Part shown: in pieces, positions 15,684-23,685 of the stretch
How the letters are laid out: each line of letters opens with the position of its first letter
Position numbering within the stretch: position 1 is the first letter of the stretch
Source: a virus
Strand: one strand, 5' to 3'
IMG/VR virus record: IMGVR_UViG_3300027848_000035
Coordinates: 1 to 47,707 of that record
DNA: 47,707 bases
Notes under the pieces: generated by a model
Seen by the model: the letters and a program-made list of their open reading frames with translations, nothing else
What the model was told of the DNA's origin: nothing
Database searches by the model: none
Position numbers and translations under genes: made by a program

Positions 15684-16270
15684 GAATGGGGCCTAAAGAT
15701 GAAGTCAGGATCAGTGGAAACATACTTGAGGGATTCTGTCATCACTCTATAGAATTCTGGGTAGACCTCTTCCAAAGCTTTAGGACCGATGTTGCTAGTG
15801 ATAATCGTTGACTTCTTGGCATCAATTCTTCTCCTCACTAATGTTTCTATCATCTTTTCTCGTTCGCCGATTTTTCCTGTCACTTTTACTTTTCCGCCGA
15901 CAGTTTTACTGCTAGTAGGAAAGGCAAATTCATCAAGGATCAATAGCGGGACTGACTCGGCACGATCAATCACTGACTGGTCATCATCAAACGCGTACTT
16001 CTCTATGATGTACTGTGGGACTCTATCACATGTTAACCACAGCCCAATATATCCCTTACTGGCCGCCGCCTTTAAGCAAATAGCCGCTATCGCCGACTTC
16101 CCAGTGGATTGCCTATGGCTTATGTACATCCCTTTGCCCTGCTTGATGTTATTGGCTATATCCTCCACATAAGATACTACCCAAGCTTTATGCTTCGCTG
16201 AATCTGAAATCTCTGAGATTCTTACGTCCCACTGATTTACAGGGAGATTCATTCGTTGTAATACGTCCAA
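15680..16270 (-). CDS. DnaC/IstB-like AAA+ helicase loader
   Basis: This 196-residue AAA+ ATPase has the size and motif order of DnaC-type loaders. It has an N-terminal helix, Walker A read as SHRQSTGKSAIA, LWLTCDRVPQYI, Walker B PLLILDEFAF, sensor 1 STIITSN, and a C-terminal RVMTESLKYV with an Arg-finger-like region. The first Gly of the P-loop is replaced (H-R-Q-S-T-G-K-S). An immediate downstream DnaB-like gene supports helicase loading. A TTG start after a GGGAG site directly following the preceding stop is the best choice; an ATG six codons later is possible. Confidence 0.8.
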   Translation of the reverse strand: MDVLQRMNLPVNQWDVRISEISDSAKHKAWVVSYVEDIANNIKQGKGMYISHRQSTGKSAIAAICLKAAASKGYIGLWLTCDRVPQYIIEKYAFDDDQSVIDRAESVPLLILDEFAFPTSSKTVGGKVKVTGKIGEREKMIETLVRRRIDAKKSTIITSNIGPKALEEVYPEFYRVMTESLKYVSTDPDFIFRPHS

Positions 16271-16831
16271 TTATTCTAACTCCCTATGTGCAAAACTCTC
16301 TTGAGACTTCCTAGTCCTAGAAGGAATACCGTCCTCTCGCCACCTGATCAACTCATTAAGATACAAGGGATTAAGTAGTTGCATAATCTCTAGTTTCTTT
16401 GGAAGTTCCTCCTGGGAGTCGTTTACCCATTGGTATAAATCTGCCAACCCTTGCGGGTCATACTCTTCTGCGACTGGTTTTGCAAACTTAACGTACTTTG
16501 GCGAGTACGCCCTAGTCCCGTTTATGTAAAGGTCAGACGGCAGGGGGAATAATCCCACTAAGGTATCAAGCACTCTTTCATAATTCCGCCGAAGTCTGGG
16601 TCTTTTGAAAGACGATTTCATAGAATGGGTGAACTTAGGCGAGTCTTTGATAATAGTTACCTTGAACTTCCCCTTTAATTCCGTGAATGTCAAAAGTTCC
16701 ATATCCCTATATTCTACTAGGGAATAATCTGCCTTGCTGTCAACCACTGGGTCATCCATCAAGCATAGTTCCATAAAAGGAAGCATGTGCTTTCCATGTT
16801 CCTTGTATAGTTTCTTTAATTTATCTATCAT
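16271..16831 (-). CDS. Hypothetical protein at the head of the replication block
   Basis: This 186-residue soluble protein is not recognised. It begins with a charged helix (MIDKLKKLYKEHG), has a basic central patch (SFKRPRLRRNYERVLDTLVG) that could contact nucleic acid, and ends with a helical domain and a charged tail (RTRKSQESFAHRELE). The ATG at 16831 overlaps the TGA of the large tail gene (ATGA), so I prefer it to an earlier ATG. It precedes the helicase loader directly, so it may be an origin or replisome accessory, but no motif proves this. Confidence 0.65.
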   Translation of the reverse strand: MIDKLKKLYKEHGKHMLPFMELCLMDDPVVDSKADYSLVEYRDMELLTFTELKGKFKVTIIKDSPKFTHSMKSSFKRPRLRRNYERVLDTLVGLFPLPSDLYINGTRAYSPKYVKFAKPVAEEYDPQGLADLYQWVNDSQEELPKKLEIMQLLNPLYLNELIRWREDGIPSRTRKSQESFAHRELE

Positions 16832-19050
16832 ATCGTGAATTTCTTGGTTAACGTCCAATTGGATACGATGTATCCTACTGCCTCAGCCGGGGCGTTTAAG
16901 TAAAATTGTAATGTAAACGACGACGATGCAGGCACAAAGGTTTGAGTAAATAGCAAGGGGTTGCCCGCCATTTCCAAGATAGTCTGAATCCCTACCTCAC
17001 TGTTAGAGTACGTTACTGGGAATAAGTTGCCTATCCCCGTCCCTGTTGGGTGGTAAGCATTGAGGGGGTAAGTCTTTTGAACATAGCAAGAGAATGTGTA
17101 CTCATCTCCAACCGTAGCGTCCGCGTGAAAATAACTGCAATTCGGACTAGATGCCCCACCCCCTGCACTGGCTATGAATAACGAGTAATTTTGGAATTGT
17201 ACTATTTGATTCGTCGTGGCTGAACCAACGGTAAACGGGCTTGAGTCCGCCTCGAATCCTCCATTTGCCGCCGCTATTAGGTTGCTTGTCTGTAACTCCC
17301 TTTCTCCCGTCAGGCACGACACATCCCATACAGTTAAGCTCATCTCAACTGTACCAGGATCTGCCGAATACTGAGTCTGGATTCCCGCAATGATAGCCTT
17401 GACTATACGCTGAGGCATTTCATTAGTGCCCGGCGTGTAGAACTGAATAACATCATTGATCTTCAACCACGACATATAAGGACAAGTTATCGTCATAGTA
17501 TTGGCGTCTAGGTATAACTCTTGATATCTCCGCTTTAGAATCCTTGCCAATTTTTCTGGGGAGTCGGAATACACGTTAGAGATAGTTTCTGACGTGAACC
17601 CACAGTACCCTGTTTGATTGATATCTATTACTGCAACTGATAAAGCATTCTGAGATTGATTCTGGCCTGGATTTGAATTGAATGGTCTTACGTTATTGTT
17701 GCCCCTATTTCTTTGCCCTTTACCACCCGCTGGTCCTCCTACTATGGTATTAGGGGTAGTTATGTAAGGCTTACGGGAATTTACTACGTTAGCCTTTGCT
17801 CTGGCTTCTCTGTTATTTTGGTCTAAGCTTTCCCTGCCGCTACCGGGCTTTATGCCCATTCCACCATATTTGTAGATATCCTGTACTGACCTCTCTACGT
17901 TTCCTCTTCGGATTACCCCTTTTCTCACGGACCTCATCATTGCCGCTTCGGATGCTTCGTCTATCTTGGCGAATTTTGCATTGATCTGGTCAACTAGCTG
18001 GTCATTTATTTCTCTATCAATGGGGGGCTTATCCTCGACCTCCATTGATCTCCCCCGGACTATGTACATTACTTCGTCGTTTCTGAAATAATCCCCGCTG
18101 CTTTTCTTGACCTCTGTTTGGAATACGCCGTCAGCGATGGACGCTTTTGAGGTCTCTTCTATTTCGGTAGGGCCCGTCGCGGATACTAATTCGGCATTCT
18201 TGATGGTCTCTTCATTAGCCGCTAGGTTAGTTACGTTAATCTTAGCCTTTGGGGCCCCAATACCCGACAATACATGGGTCGTATTAGCTCCTGGGGAGGA
18301 AGAATACCCACCAAGGTTAGTAGGAGATACCTTGGACGAGGTAAATACTAAAGTCCCGGCATTCATAATAGACTGCTGAGCCCCAGTAGCGGAGATTAGA
18401 TAGGAATTTACCGGGGCACTGGTAGACTTGGACGCAGAGATAGCCCATTCTTGGGGAATTGTGAAGTCTACCGCACTGTCTTGATCCTTCCAAGGGGAGA
18501 ATTCTAACTTTCCTCCTACCTGTACATACATATTACCCCCTGCCGCTTGGGCAAGATTACGCATCTCGGCTAGAGAATCCTGACCTTGGACTAAACCAGA
18601 GAATGTAATAGCGGAGGATAAGCTATTGGTAATTAGGCTGCCCTCTACCCCGAGGTAGATAGTCAATATGTCAGTAATCGCCGTGGCAATTGGGGCAGAG
18701 AATGTCTCTGTGTATACAGGGGTTGACCTTAGACGGGTAAAGAAGGATGACACCCCCATTGATATCGTGTCTGATTCTAAGGAGGCTGTCTCGCTGTAGG
18801 ATCCAATGATGCCATTTATCCAGAATGGGTCGTTGGCTGCATATAGGGCCGATATGGCTGAGGAGCCAGTTACGTCCGATCCTACTCGGCCTTGAACGCC
18901 ATACTTTAGCCTAATAGGTACACAATTATCAAAACAGCCTGCATACCAACCCCCGTCTTGGTTAGTCAGGCTGAAATTTCCAGAGAAATTATCAGAGATT
19001 GAGTAACTTGCGGAAGCAGCATACAGGCTTTCATTCAGCGTATAAGGCAT
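16828..19050 (-). CDS. Large tail hub/tip protein with C-terminal binding module
   Basis: This 740-residue virion protein probably belongs to the tail tip or baseplate hub. The N-terminal half is strand-rich and Ser/Thr/Gly-rich and includes a segment (RNLAQAAGGNMYVQVGGKLEFSP) typical of hub proteins. The middle (about residues 330-470) is charged and Asn/Gly-rich and looks like a linker. A conserved stretch (LKINDVIQFY) follows. The last 160 residues (from NLIAAANGGFEADSSPF to the end) look like a jelly-roll carbohydrate-binding module, with regularly spaced aromatic strands. It could recognise host surface sugars. It ends the structural region and overlaps the next gene by four bases. Confidence 0.65.
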   Translation of the reverse strand: MPYTLNESLYAASASYSISDNFSGNFSLTNQDGGWYAGCFDNCVPIRLKYGVQGRVGSDVTGSSAISALYAANDPFWINGIIGSYSETASLESDTISMGVSSFFTRLRSTPVYTETFSAPIATAITDILTIYLGVEGSLITNSLSSAITFSGLVQGQDSLAEMRNLAQAAGGNMYVQVGGKLEFSPWKDQDSAVDFTIPQEWAISASKSTSAPVNSYLISATGAQQSIMNAGTLVFTSSKVSPTNLGGYSSSPGANTTHVLSGIGAPKAKINVTNLAANEETIKNAELVSATGPTEIEETSKASIADGVFQTEVKKSSGDYFRNDEVMYIVRGRSMEVEDKPPIDREINDQLVDQINAKFAKIDEASEAAMMRSVRKGVIRRGNVERSVQDIYKYGGMGIKPGSGRESLDQNNREARAKANVVNSRKPYITTPNTIVGGPAGGKGQRNRGNNNVRPFNSNPGQNQSQNALSVAVIDINQTGYCGFTSETISNVYSDSPEKLARILKRRYQELYLDANTMTITCPYMSWLKINDVIQFYTPGTNEMPQRIVKAIIAGIQTQYSADPGTVEMSLTVWDVSCLTGERELQTSNLIAAANGGFEADSSPFTVGSATTNQIVQFQNYSLFIASAGGGASSPNCSYFHADATVGDEYTFSCYVQKTYPLNAYHPTGTGIGNLFPVTYSNSEVGIQTILEMAGNPLLFTQTFVPASSSFTLQFYLNAPAEAVGYIVSNWTLTKKFTI

Positions 19051-19053
19051 AGT

Positions 19054-20685
19054 TTAATACTTCAATTGGGAGGACTCTTTGGAATAAATCTCTACTAAGT
19101 TATTTAGTTCTAGTTCTAGGTCTCGCCTCCTAGAATAACCACTTAGTATATTCAAAAATACGTCGATGTCTGGGTCTTTTGGATTCTGCCAATTTACTAA
19201 GGTATCCTTTGTTCGTATGATCCAATTGGCCTTTTGAATGTAATTAGTCATTGCTCCAAGCTGAACGGGGGTTAACTCTTGAATAGGGTACAAATTGCAA
19301 TCTTCTAATAGGATTACCCCAGGGGCATAATTCTCTAGGTCCGCAAAGCTTATCTCTTTTAGGAGTTCTCCGATTGTGTTTGGTCCCCTAAGACTCTTGA
19401 ACTTAGCACCGTTTTGCTGCATTACTTGATTTGTTACATCAGTGGTAGGAAACACATTAAGGATAGGTTCGCCGATTCTAGGCAGGAACTCCCCCAATTT
19501 CTGCATCCTAGATAGCATCTCAGGGGCACCTAAGTATCCAAACCTATAGTTAGTCCAGTATTCTTGGCCAGTATCCTCTTGAAGGTATTCTAACCAAGTT
19601 GCCCCCACCGACTCAATACTGAATCTACTTGAATCAGGTAACTCTACTCGCTCTCTTGGTAGATCCTCTAAGTACTTTGCCCACTTCTCAATTGACTTCT
19701 CTAAGTTGGGCAGTTCAAAATAAGTAGAGTCGCGGTATAGGAGGCTAACCCCCTCGGCGGAATGCTCAAGGTTAGGATGAATCTCCTTAAATACGCCTAA
19801 CTTGGTCACAAATTGGGGGAGTCCAATCATTGCCGCTTCCAAGAACGACACGCCAAATCCTTCTCCTGCACTAAGGTTTAATGATGCGTCAGATAACGAG
19901 TACAATTCTATCAATTCCTCGCGGGTTAACGCGGATGTGATCAGGTTGAATCTGTCCCCTAAATTGAATAGTTTTGAGCCATTTTCTAAATCAAACGCAT
20001 CCTTCACCCCTCGGTTACCGCATCTCCCAATATACCTTAGATTCTTATTGCCATTTAGTAGTGCCGCGAATGCTTGAAGATTGTACTCCCACATCTTACG
20101 CCAATAGTTTTCATTGACGTTAACTAAGACGTAATCAGATGGGAGAATATCTACTTTAAGGCGGTCAGACCATTTAGCTCTAAGATCGGTAATATCAGAC
20201 TGGTTGTATGGGGTAAACTTTATATCATCCCTTACCGCGTGATACGCCACTCGATTAGTATTAAATACATGGGACCATACGTCCTTTGAGAAGTTATTCA
20301 TGTGGATTAGAGAGTTAGGCCGCATGATCGAATAACTACTTTTGATGTAGCTAGGCACCATACAGCCTTCAAATGCCCACCAGTAATACACAGGGCAGTT
20401 TGCCTGAGGTTCCCTTAGCCCAAACAACTCTCTAGTTACTGGGGAGGGTGCCAGTACAATTACCGCATCAGGTTGATTATTCCTAATCACCGAAATAACT
20501 TGATCACATTCTCGGATAGACTTCACGAGATCAATATCATACTTGCCCCTTCCAAATGATCCTAAGGAATAAGCAATAAACCGCACCGTATGCCCTTTGG
20601 AGATAAAGTAATCCCCTAGTAATTGGGCTTGGTGCCCGAATCCCGTAGGAAGCATTGGGCTGTCTGATACTATTGTGATCTTCAT
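19054..20685 (-). CDS. GT-B glycosyltransferase (family 4-like)
   Basis: This 543-residue enzyme has the two-domain GT-B layout. The N-terminus begins MKITIVSDSPMLPTGFGHQ with the usual Gly-rich loop, and the C-terminal donor domain contains ELYSLSDASLNLSAGEGFGVSFLEAAMIG, the E-x(7)-E motif of GT4-type retaining transferases. About 150 extra residues follow the donor domain and are unassigned. It lies between a tail-hub gene and a small zinc protein. It might glycosylate a virion protein or modify host surface glycans. The ATG at 20685 is preferred because family members begin at MKI, though an upstream GTG is open. Confidence 0.8.
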   Translation of the reverse strand: MKITIVSDSPMLPTGFGHQAQLLGDYFISKGHTVRFIAYSLGSFGRGKYDIDLVKSIRECDQVISVIRNNQPDAVIVLAPSPVTRELFGLREPQANCPVYYWWAFEGCMVPSYIKSSYSIMRPNSLIHMNNFSKDVWSHVFNTNRVAYHAVRDDIKFTPYNQSDITDLRAKWSDRLKVDILPSDYVLVNVNENYWRKMWEYNLQAFAALLNGNKNLRYIGRCGNRGVKDAFDLENGSKLFNLGDRFNLITSALTREELIELYSLSDASLNLSAGEGFGVSFLEAAMIGLPQFVTKLGVFKEIHPNLEHSAEGVSLLYRDSTYFELPNLEKSIEKWAKYLEDLPRERVELPDSSRFSIESVGATWLEYLQEDTGQEYWTNYRFGYLGAPEMLSRMQKLGEFLPRIGEPILNVFPTTDVTNQVMQQNGAKFKSLRGPNTIGELLKEISFADLENYAPGVILLEDCNLYPIQELTPVQLGAMTNYIQKANWIIRTKDTLVNWQNPKDPDIDVFLNILSGYSRRRDLELELNNLVEIYSKESSQLKY

Positions 20686-20693
20686 CTGAGGGG

Positions 20694-20957
20694 TTACCAC
20701 TTGTTTTCAGGGCAGGATTCTGTTGAGTACGAAGTCTTTAAGGGGAGATAACATCCACATGAACCGCAGACGTCTCCCTCTCGTAACTCGCAGGAATTGC
20801 AAATGCTTAGCCTCTTAACCAAAGTGGGTACGTCTGTGGCCTTCCCCCTAAATAACATCTTGTATTGTGCCTTGAGGCATAGATAAGGGCCGAGGATAAT
20901 CTTACGAAGGTTTGCAATCATTACAGGTTCCACATATTCTTGCTGGGTTTGGTTCAT
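20694..20957 (-). CDS. Small zinc-ribbon-like protein
   Basis: This 87-residue protein ends with a Cys cluster: C-x-x-C (SICNSC), then C-x-x-C-x-C (VCGSCGC), and finally a TESCP-x-x-x-W end. This compact ending is widespread in short phage and bacterial proteins of unknown function, in which the Cys residues probably bind zinc. The N-terminal half is basic and helical. The start is uncertain: ATG at 20957 and GTG at 20987 both lack a clear ribosome binding site. It is followed closely by the glycosyltransferase gene. Confidence 0.65.
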   Translation of the reverse strand: MNQTQQEYVEPVMIANLRKIILGPYLCLKAQYKMLFRGKATDVPTLVKRLSICNSCELREGDVCGSCGCYLPLKTSYSTESCPENKW

Positions 20958-20998
20958 TATGGTAATTATGATATTCGACAAAAGCACACGGCTTATTG

Positions 20999-21030
20999 AA
21001 TAAAGTACACAGATTCAAAGGTACTTTATT
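20999..21030. terminator. 10-bp perfect hairpin between small genes
   Basis: AATAAAGTAC and GTACTTTATT form a perfect 10-bp stem around a 12-base loop in the gap between the 35-aa frame and the zinc-ribbon gene. The stem is AT-rich and its flanks hold only short T runs, so it may be a weak terminator, an mRNA processing site or a protein-binding palindrome. Confidence 0.4.
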
Positions 21031-21045
21031 TGCAGTGGCTCCCCG

Positions 21046-21153
21046 TCATCCGCAGTAGCCTTTTTTAGACCGATATCCAGATAACTCCCCACGGTATACG
21101 CAGGAGGTTACCTCTTGCTCGGTAAATCCGTTGGGCATTTTCTTATCAGTCAT
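21046..21153 (-). CDS. Possible 35-aa small protein
   Basis: This short frame starts with an ATG that overlaps the TGA of the preceding gene (ATGA), the same coupling seen at many real genes here. It begins MTDKKMPNGFTEQEV, contains two Cys (SCVYRG and KGYCG) and ends before the 10-bp hairpin. The composition (Lys, Tyr, Gly, Cys) is protein-like. No family is recognised. Confidence 0.45.
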   Translation of the reverse strand: MTDKKMPNGFTEQEVTSCVYRGELSGYRSKKGYCG

Positions 21154-21371
21154 TCGTGGCTCCTTAGAGACTTTGCTAACTCTTCCTGCTTGTCTTTTAA
21201 GGACAATTCTAACTCCTTATGCACCGCTGCCATTAAGGTGTCGTCTTTTACATTACATGTGTTCCATACTAGACACTCTTCGCCGGACTCCCTCAGGTAA
21301 TATGACCTTCCGCCCGATGGGTTTTCTCTCCAGTATAGGGGCTCTCCGTTTTTTAGTTTTACTTGTTTCAC
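21150..21371 (-). CDS. Small hypothetical protein, GTG start, 73 aa
   Basis: This protein is not recognised. From the GTG start it runs through a strand-rich segment (EPLYWRENPSGGRSYYLRESGEECLVW) to a C-terminal charged helix (AAVHKELELSLKDKQEELAK) that may form a coiled coil. The GTG shares four bases with the GNAT stop (GTGA) and has an AGGA site six bases upstream. An ATG further upstream would overlap the GNAT gene by 46 bases and is less likely. Confidence 0.6.
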   Translation of the reverse strand: MKQVKLKNGEPLYWRENPSGGRSYYLRESGEECLVWNTCNVKDDTLMAAVHKELELSLKDKQEELAKSLRSHE

Positions 21372-21775
21372 TTTATATCCTTGAACCAATAGTTGGAGTC
21401 CTTGAATGCCCAAGGATTCTGAGGTAGGTAAAGTTTGAACCCGCAGGATATCAGACTGTTTTCACTTGCCGGATTTCTACGGGTATCCGTCAGCACGTAA
21501 CTATATCCTAAATCCTTGCACATCTCGATTCTTTTTAAGAGCAATTTCTTTTGTATGCCTTTTCCCCGAAACTCAGGGATCACTCCTACTCTGCACAGAT
21601 ATCCCGCGTCCGACCATTGATGACTAGGCTTTAGCCCTGCATAGGCAACTGGCTTGCCCCCCTGCCAGGCTATCCACCATAAGCCAGATTCTTTTACGGC
21701 GTAGTCCGATGGAAAGCAAACTCTGTCCAATTGGTGGATAACCTCAAATGGACCTTTATACTGAGTAATCCTCAT
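21368..21775 (-). CDS. GNAT-family N-acetyltransferase
   Basis: This 135-residue protein has the GNAT fold signature. A mid-protein strand (PVAYAGLKP) leads to LCRVGVIPEFRGKGIQKKLL, containing the (V/I)-x-P-x-x-R-G-x-G-(I/K) acetyl-CoA pyrophosphate loop, and a late strand (GYSYVLTDT, NPASENSLISCGFKLY) carries the N-x-x-S-x-x-x-x-x-x-x-G-F motif. It would transfer an acetyl group to an amine on a protein or small molecule; the acceptor is unknown. The ATG at 21775 has a GGAG site seven bases upstream and is preferred to an upstream TTG. It sits between two glycosyltransferase genes. Confidence 0.82.
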   Translation of the reverse strand: MRITQYKGPFEVIHQLDRVCFPSDYAVKESGLWWIAWQGGKPVAYAGLKPSHQWSDAGYLCRVGVIPEFRGKGIQKKLLLKRIEMCKDLGYSYVLTDTRRNPASENSLISCGFKLYLPQNPWAFKDSNYWFKDIK

Positions 21776-21937
21776 GTACAAACTCCGTGATAATACGCAG
21801 AATTTCTGTAAATATGGTTACTCATCTAAAAATCCAAGTAATAGGCAGCACTGTTCTTAACTAGATTTAATCTGTGTCTCTCTAATGTTAAATGTATTAG
21901 CATGAAGATCATCAATATCAAGATGATTGTCCATACA

Positions 21938-23158
21938 TTATGCCTTAACGTCGAATTTCCGCCTTCGGGAGTCACTAGGGAAAGTCCTTAACTTCATGGT
22001 GGCGTACTTGAGGGTTAGATAATCTTGTCTATTGCTTCCATCATTTAGTAGGATTGCCCGACTGTAACTAGGTGCCAAACGAATCCATCCCTTTGAATCC
22101 GCCAAAGCCATGATCACAAACTCCAGTTGTGATGAAGGGTTGGCCATTACTTTCATGCGAGACTTGATATTGTACTCGCCAGGAATAACTCCAGTGGATG
22201 ATGTCTTTAGGTTGGCTGAGGTAATTGGCTCTAGCCATTTCTTTACGGATCGATGAGGACGGGTCTCGTAAGGACCAGACAAGAATAATTCCTTGTAGTT
22301 ATCTAGCTTGGCCTTGATCCCTCTGTATACAACCGCCGAAATTGAATACGCTCGCATGTCCTCAGAGTACGTTACGTTTAGTTGATCCGCGTAATCCGTA
22401 TCGGGGGAGATATTGTAGTTCCATGCCTGGATAATTCCTACATTATCCTGACTTAAAGACTTCCTGATCTGGTGAACCAATTTAGGGAAGTTACTTACTA
22501 TCTCCATGTTAGGATCTACTACGAGTACCTCAGAATACCCAAAGTCAAATAATTGGTCAAGCCCGTGAAGGACAAGTCTACCTTTTCCTACATCCTTCTG
22601 CATTTGAACGACGGTAATTCCATTATCCAAGGAGAATTTAATTGCCTCATCTTGGACGGTCTTTTCGAATCCTGTCTTTGGATTGACCAGGACATAAATA
22701 TCTGAGTCCTTTAGGTTGACAATTGACTTGAGTGATTCAACTGCACAAGATTGACCCTCTAATGGGACTAATACCGCCGTACTTTGAGTGCCTACCTTAG
22801 TGAGTGGGGTTTGAAATTGCTGGTAACTGTATTCAACAGGTCGGCGGTCATCATATTGGAAATTTTCCTTGGAAATCGTCTCCGGTACTCGTTTCCAGGA
22901 TTCCTTATTCTTAGGGATAAGCCGAACTTCCGCGAAACTTGACCTTCCAATAAACTCTAACTGCCTCTCTGTATAAAGCATTACGAATTTATATGTATCC
23001 CCCTTGTAGAACATCATTTTAGGGATATTGTTTACCTCGTTTGAGTAGACATATCGATCTACCTCTTCCAAGGGATCTACAATCTTACCATCTTCTAGGG
23101 AAACTTCGCGTTTTCCAATCAAACTCTGTAAAGTGTATTCAGTATCTTTTAGCATCAT
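21938..23158 (-). CDS. Family 2-like (GT-A) glycosyltransferase or homologous tail-associated protein
   Basis: Residues about 120-330 of this 406-residue protein look like a GT-A fold nucleotide-sugar transferase. A strand-helix start (TAVLVPLEGQSCAVESLKSIVNL) leads to DSDIYVLVNPKTG, a helix with GKGRLVLHGLDQLFDFG, and VLVVDPNMEI at the position of the D-x-D metal motif (here D-x-N). The N-terminal 110 residues are strand-rich and unassigned. The replaced motif could mean altered metal use or loss of activity. Its ATG at 23158 overlaps the upstream stop (ATGA). It follows the collagen-like and Cys-rich tail genes, suggesting virion glycosylation, though that is inferred. Confidence 0.6.
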   Translation of the reverse strand: MMLKDTEYTLQSLIGKREVSLEDGKIVDPLEEVDRYVYSNEVNNIPKMMFYKGDTYKFVMLYTERQLEFIGRSSFAEVRLIPKNKESWKRVPETISKENFQYDDRRPVEYSYQQFQTPLTKVGTQSTAVLVPLEGQSCAVESLKSIVNLKDSDIYVLVNPKTGFEKTVQDEAIKFSLDNGITVVQMQKDVGKGRLVLHGLDQLFDFGYSEVLVVDPNMEIVSNFPKLVHQIRKSLSQDNVGIIQAWNYNISPDTDYADQLNVTYSEDMRAYSISAVVYRGIKAKLDNYKELFLSGPYETRPHRSVKKWLEPITSANLKTSSTGVIPGEYNIKSRMKVMANPSSQLEFVIMALADSKGWIRLAPSYSRAILLNDGSNRQDYLTLKYATMKLRTFPSDSRRRKFDVKA

Positions 23159-23685
23159 AATGGTGGAGGCTCTTCTTCTGAGGGACAATGGGTATCACTA
23201 TAACTTAACTCAGGTCCACTTATCGGACCTCTATCTGACCATATAAGTACGATAATGTCAGTAGCCACTTCGCAGTTAACAGAGTTAACCGTAAATGTAG
23301 CTGAGAATGTAACCGTACTTGAGGCTGGAATTGACGTGAACCATTCTACATTTCCGTCAAATCCTACTATCGTATTGGTTCCTGCCGGGCTGGATGAGAC
23401 ATAAGTAAAAATACTTCCATCATAATCCAGGTTTGTGCCGTCCGGGGCAGTTCCTACTGGGTCCACGGTATTATTAGTTACGTCAAACGTAATTGTTATG
23501 TCTTCCCCCAAACATGCTACAGTAGGAGATATAACAATGTTGCTAATTATTACGTCCGCATCCTCTACGGGATCATGGAAACTTCCCGTTTGTACAATGC
23601 AACAAGGGCAACAACAGCAACTCTCATCCATTGCTATGAGTCCCCCGACCAGCAGGATCTTTCCCTCTACTATAATTATGGGCAT
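23155..23685 (-). CDS. Cys-rich protein with a DUF11-like domain
   Basis: This 176-residue protein opens with a short hydrophobic segment (MPIIIVEGKILLVGGLIAM), then a compact Cys cluster, DESCCCCPCC. From about residue 50 it has an immunoglobulin-like repeat of the DUF11 type (VISNIVISPTVACLGEDITITFDVTN split over several strands) and ends in a Pro/Glu-rich tail. The Cys cluster could bind metal or carry disulfides or lipid. It overlaps the collagen-like gene by ten bases and precedes the glycosyltransferase, so it is probably a virion or surface protein. The start inside the longer frame is chosen because the longer frame runs deep into the upstream gene. Confidence 0.6.
   Translation of the reverse strand: MPIIIVEGKILLVGGLIAMDESCCCCPCCIVQTGSFHDPVEDADVIISNIVISPTVACLGEDITITFDVTNNTVDPVGTAPDGTNLDYDGSIFTYVSSSPAGTNTIVGFDGNVEWFTSIPASSTVTFSATFTVNSVNCEVATDIIVLIWSDRGPISGPELSYSDTHCPSEEEPPPL

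Noticed and set aside
21782-21937. Short frames of 25 and 17 codons in the gap between the GT-A-like and GNAT genes
   Set aside because: They have weak or no ribosome binding sites and unconvincing sequence. The 17-codon frame does overlap the GNAT start, but this alone is not enough.
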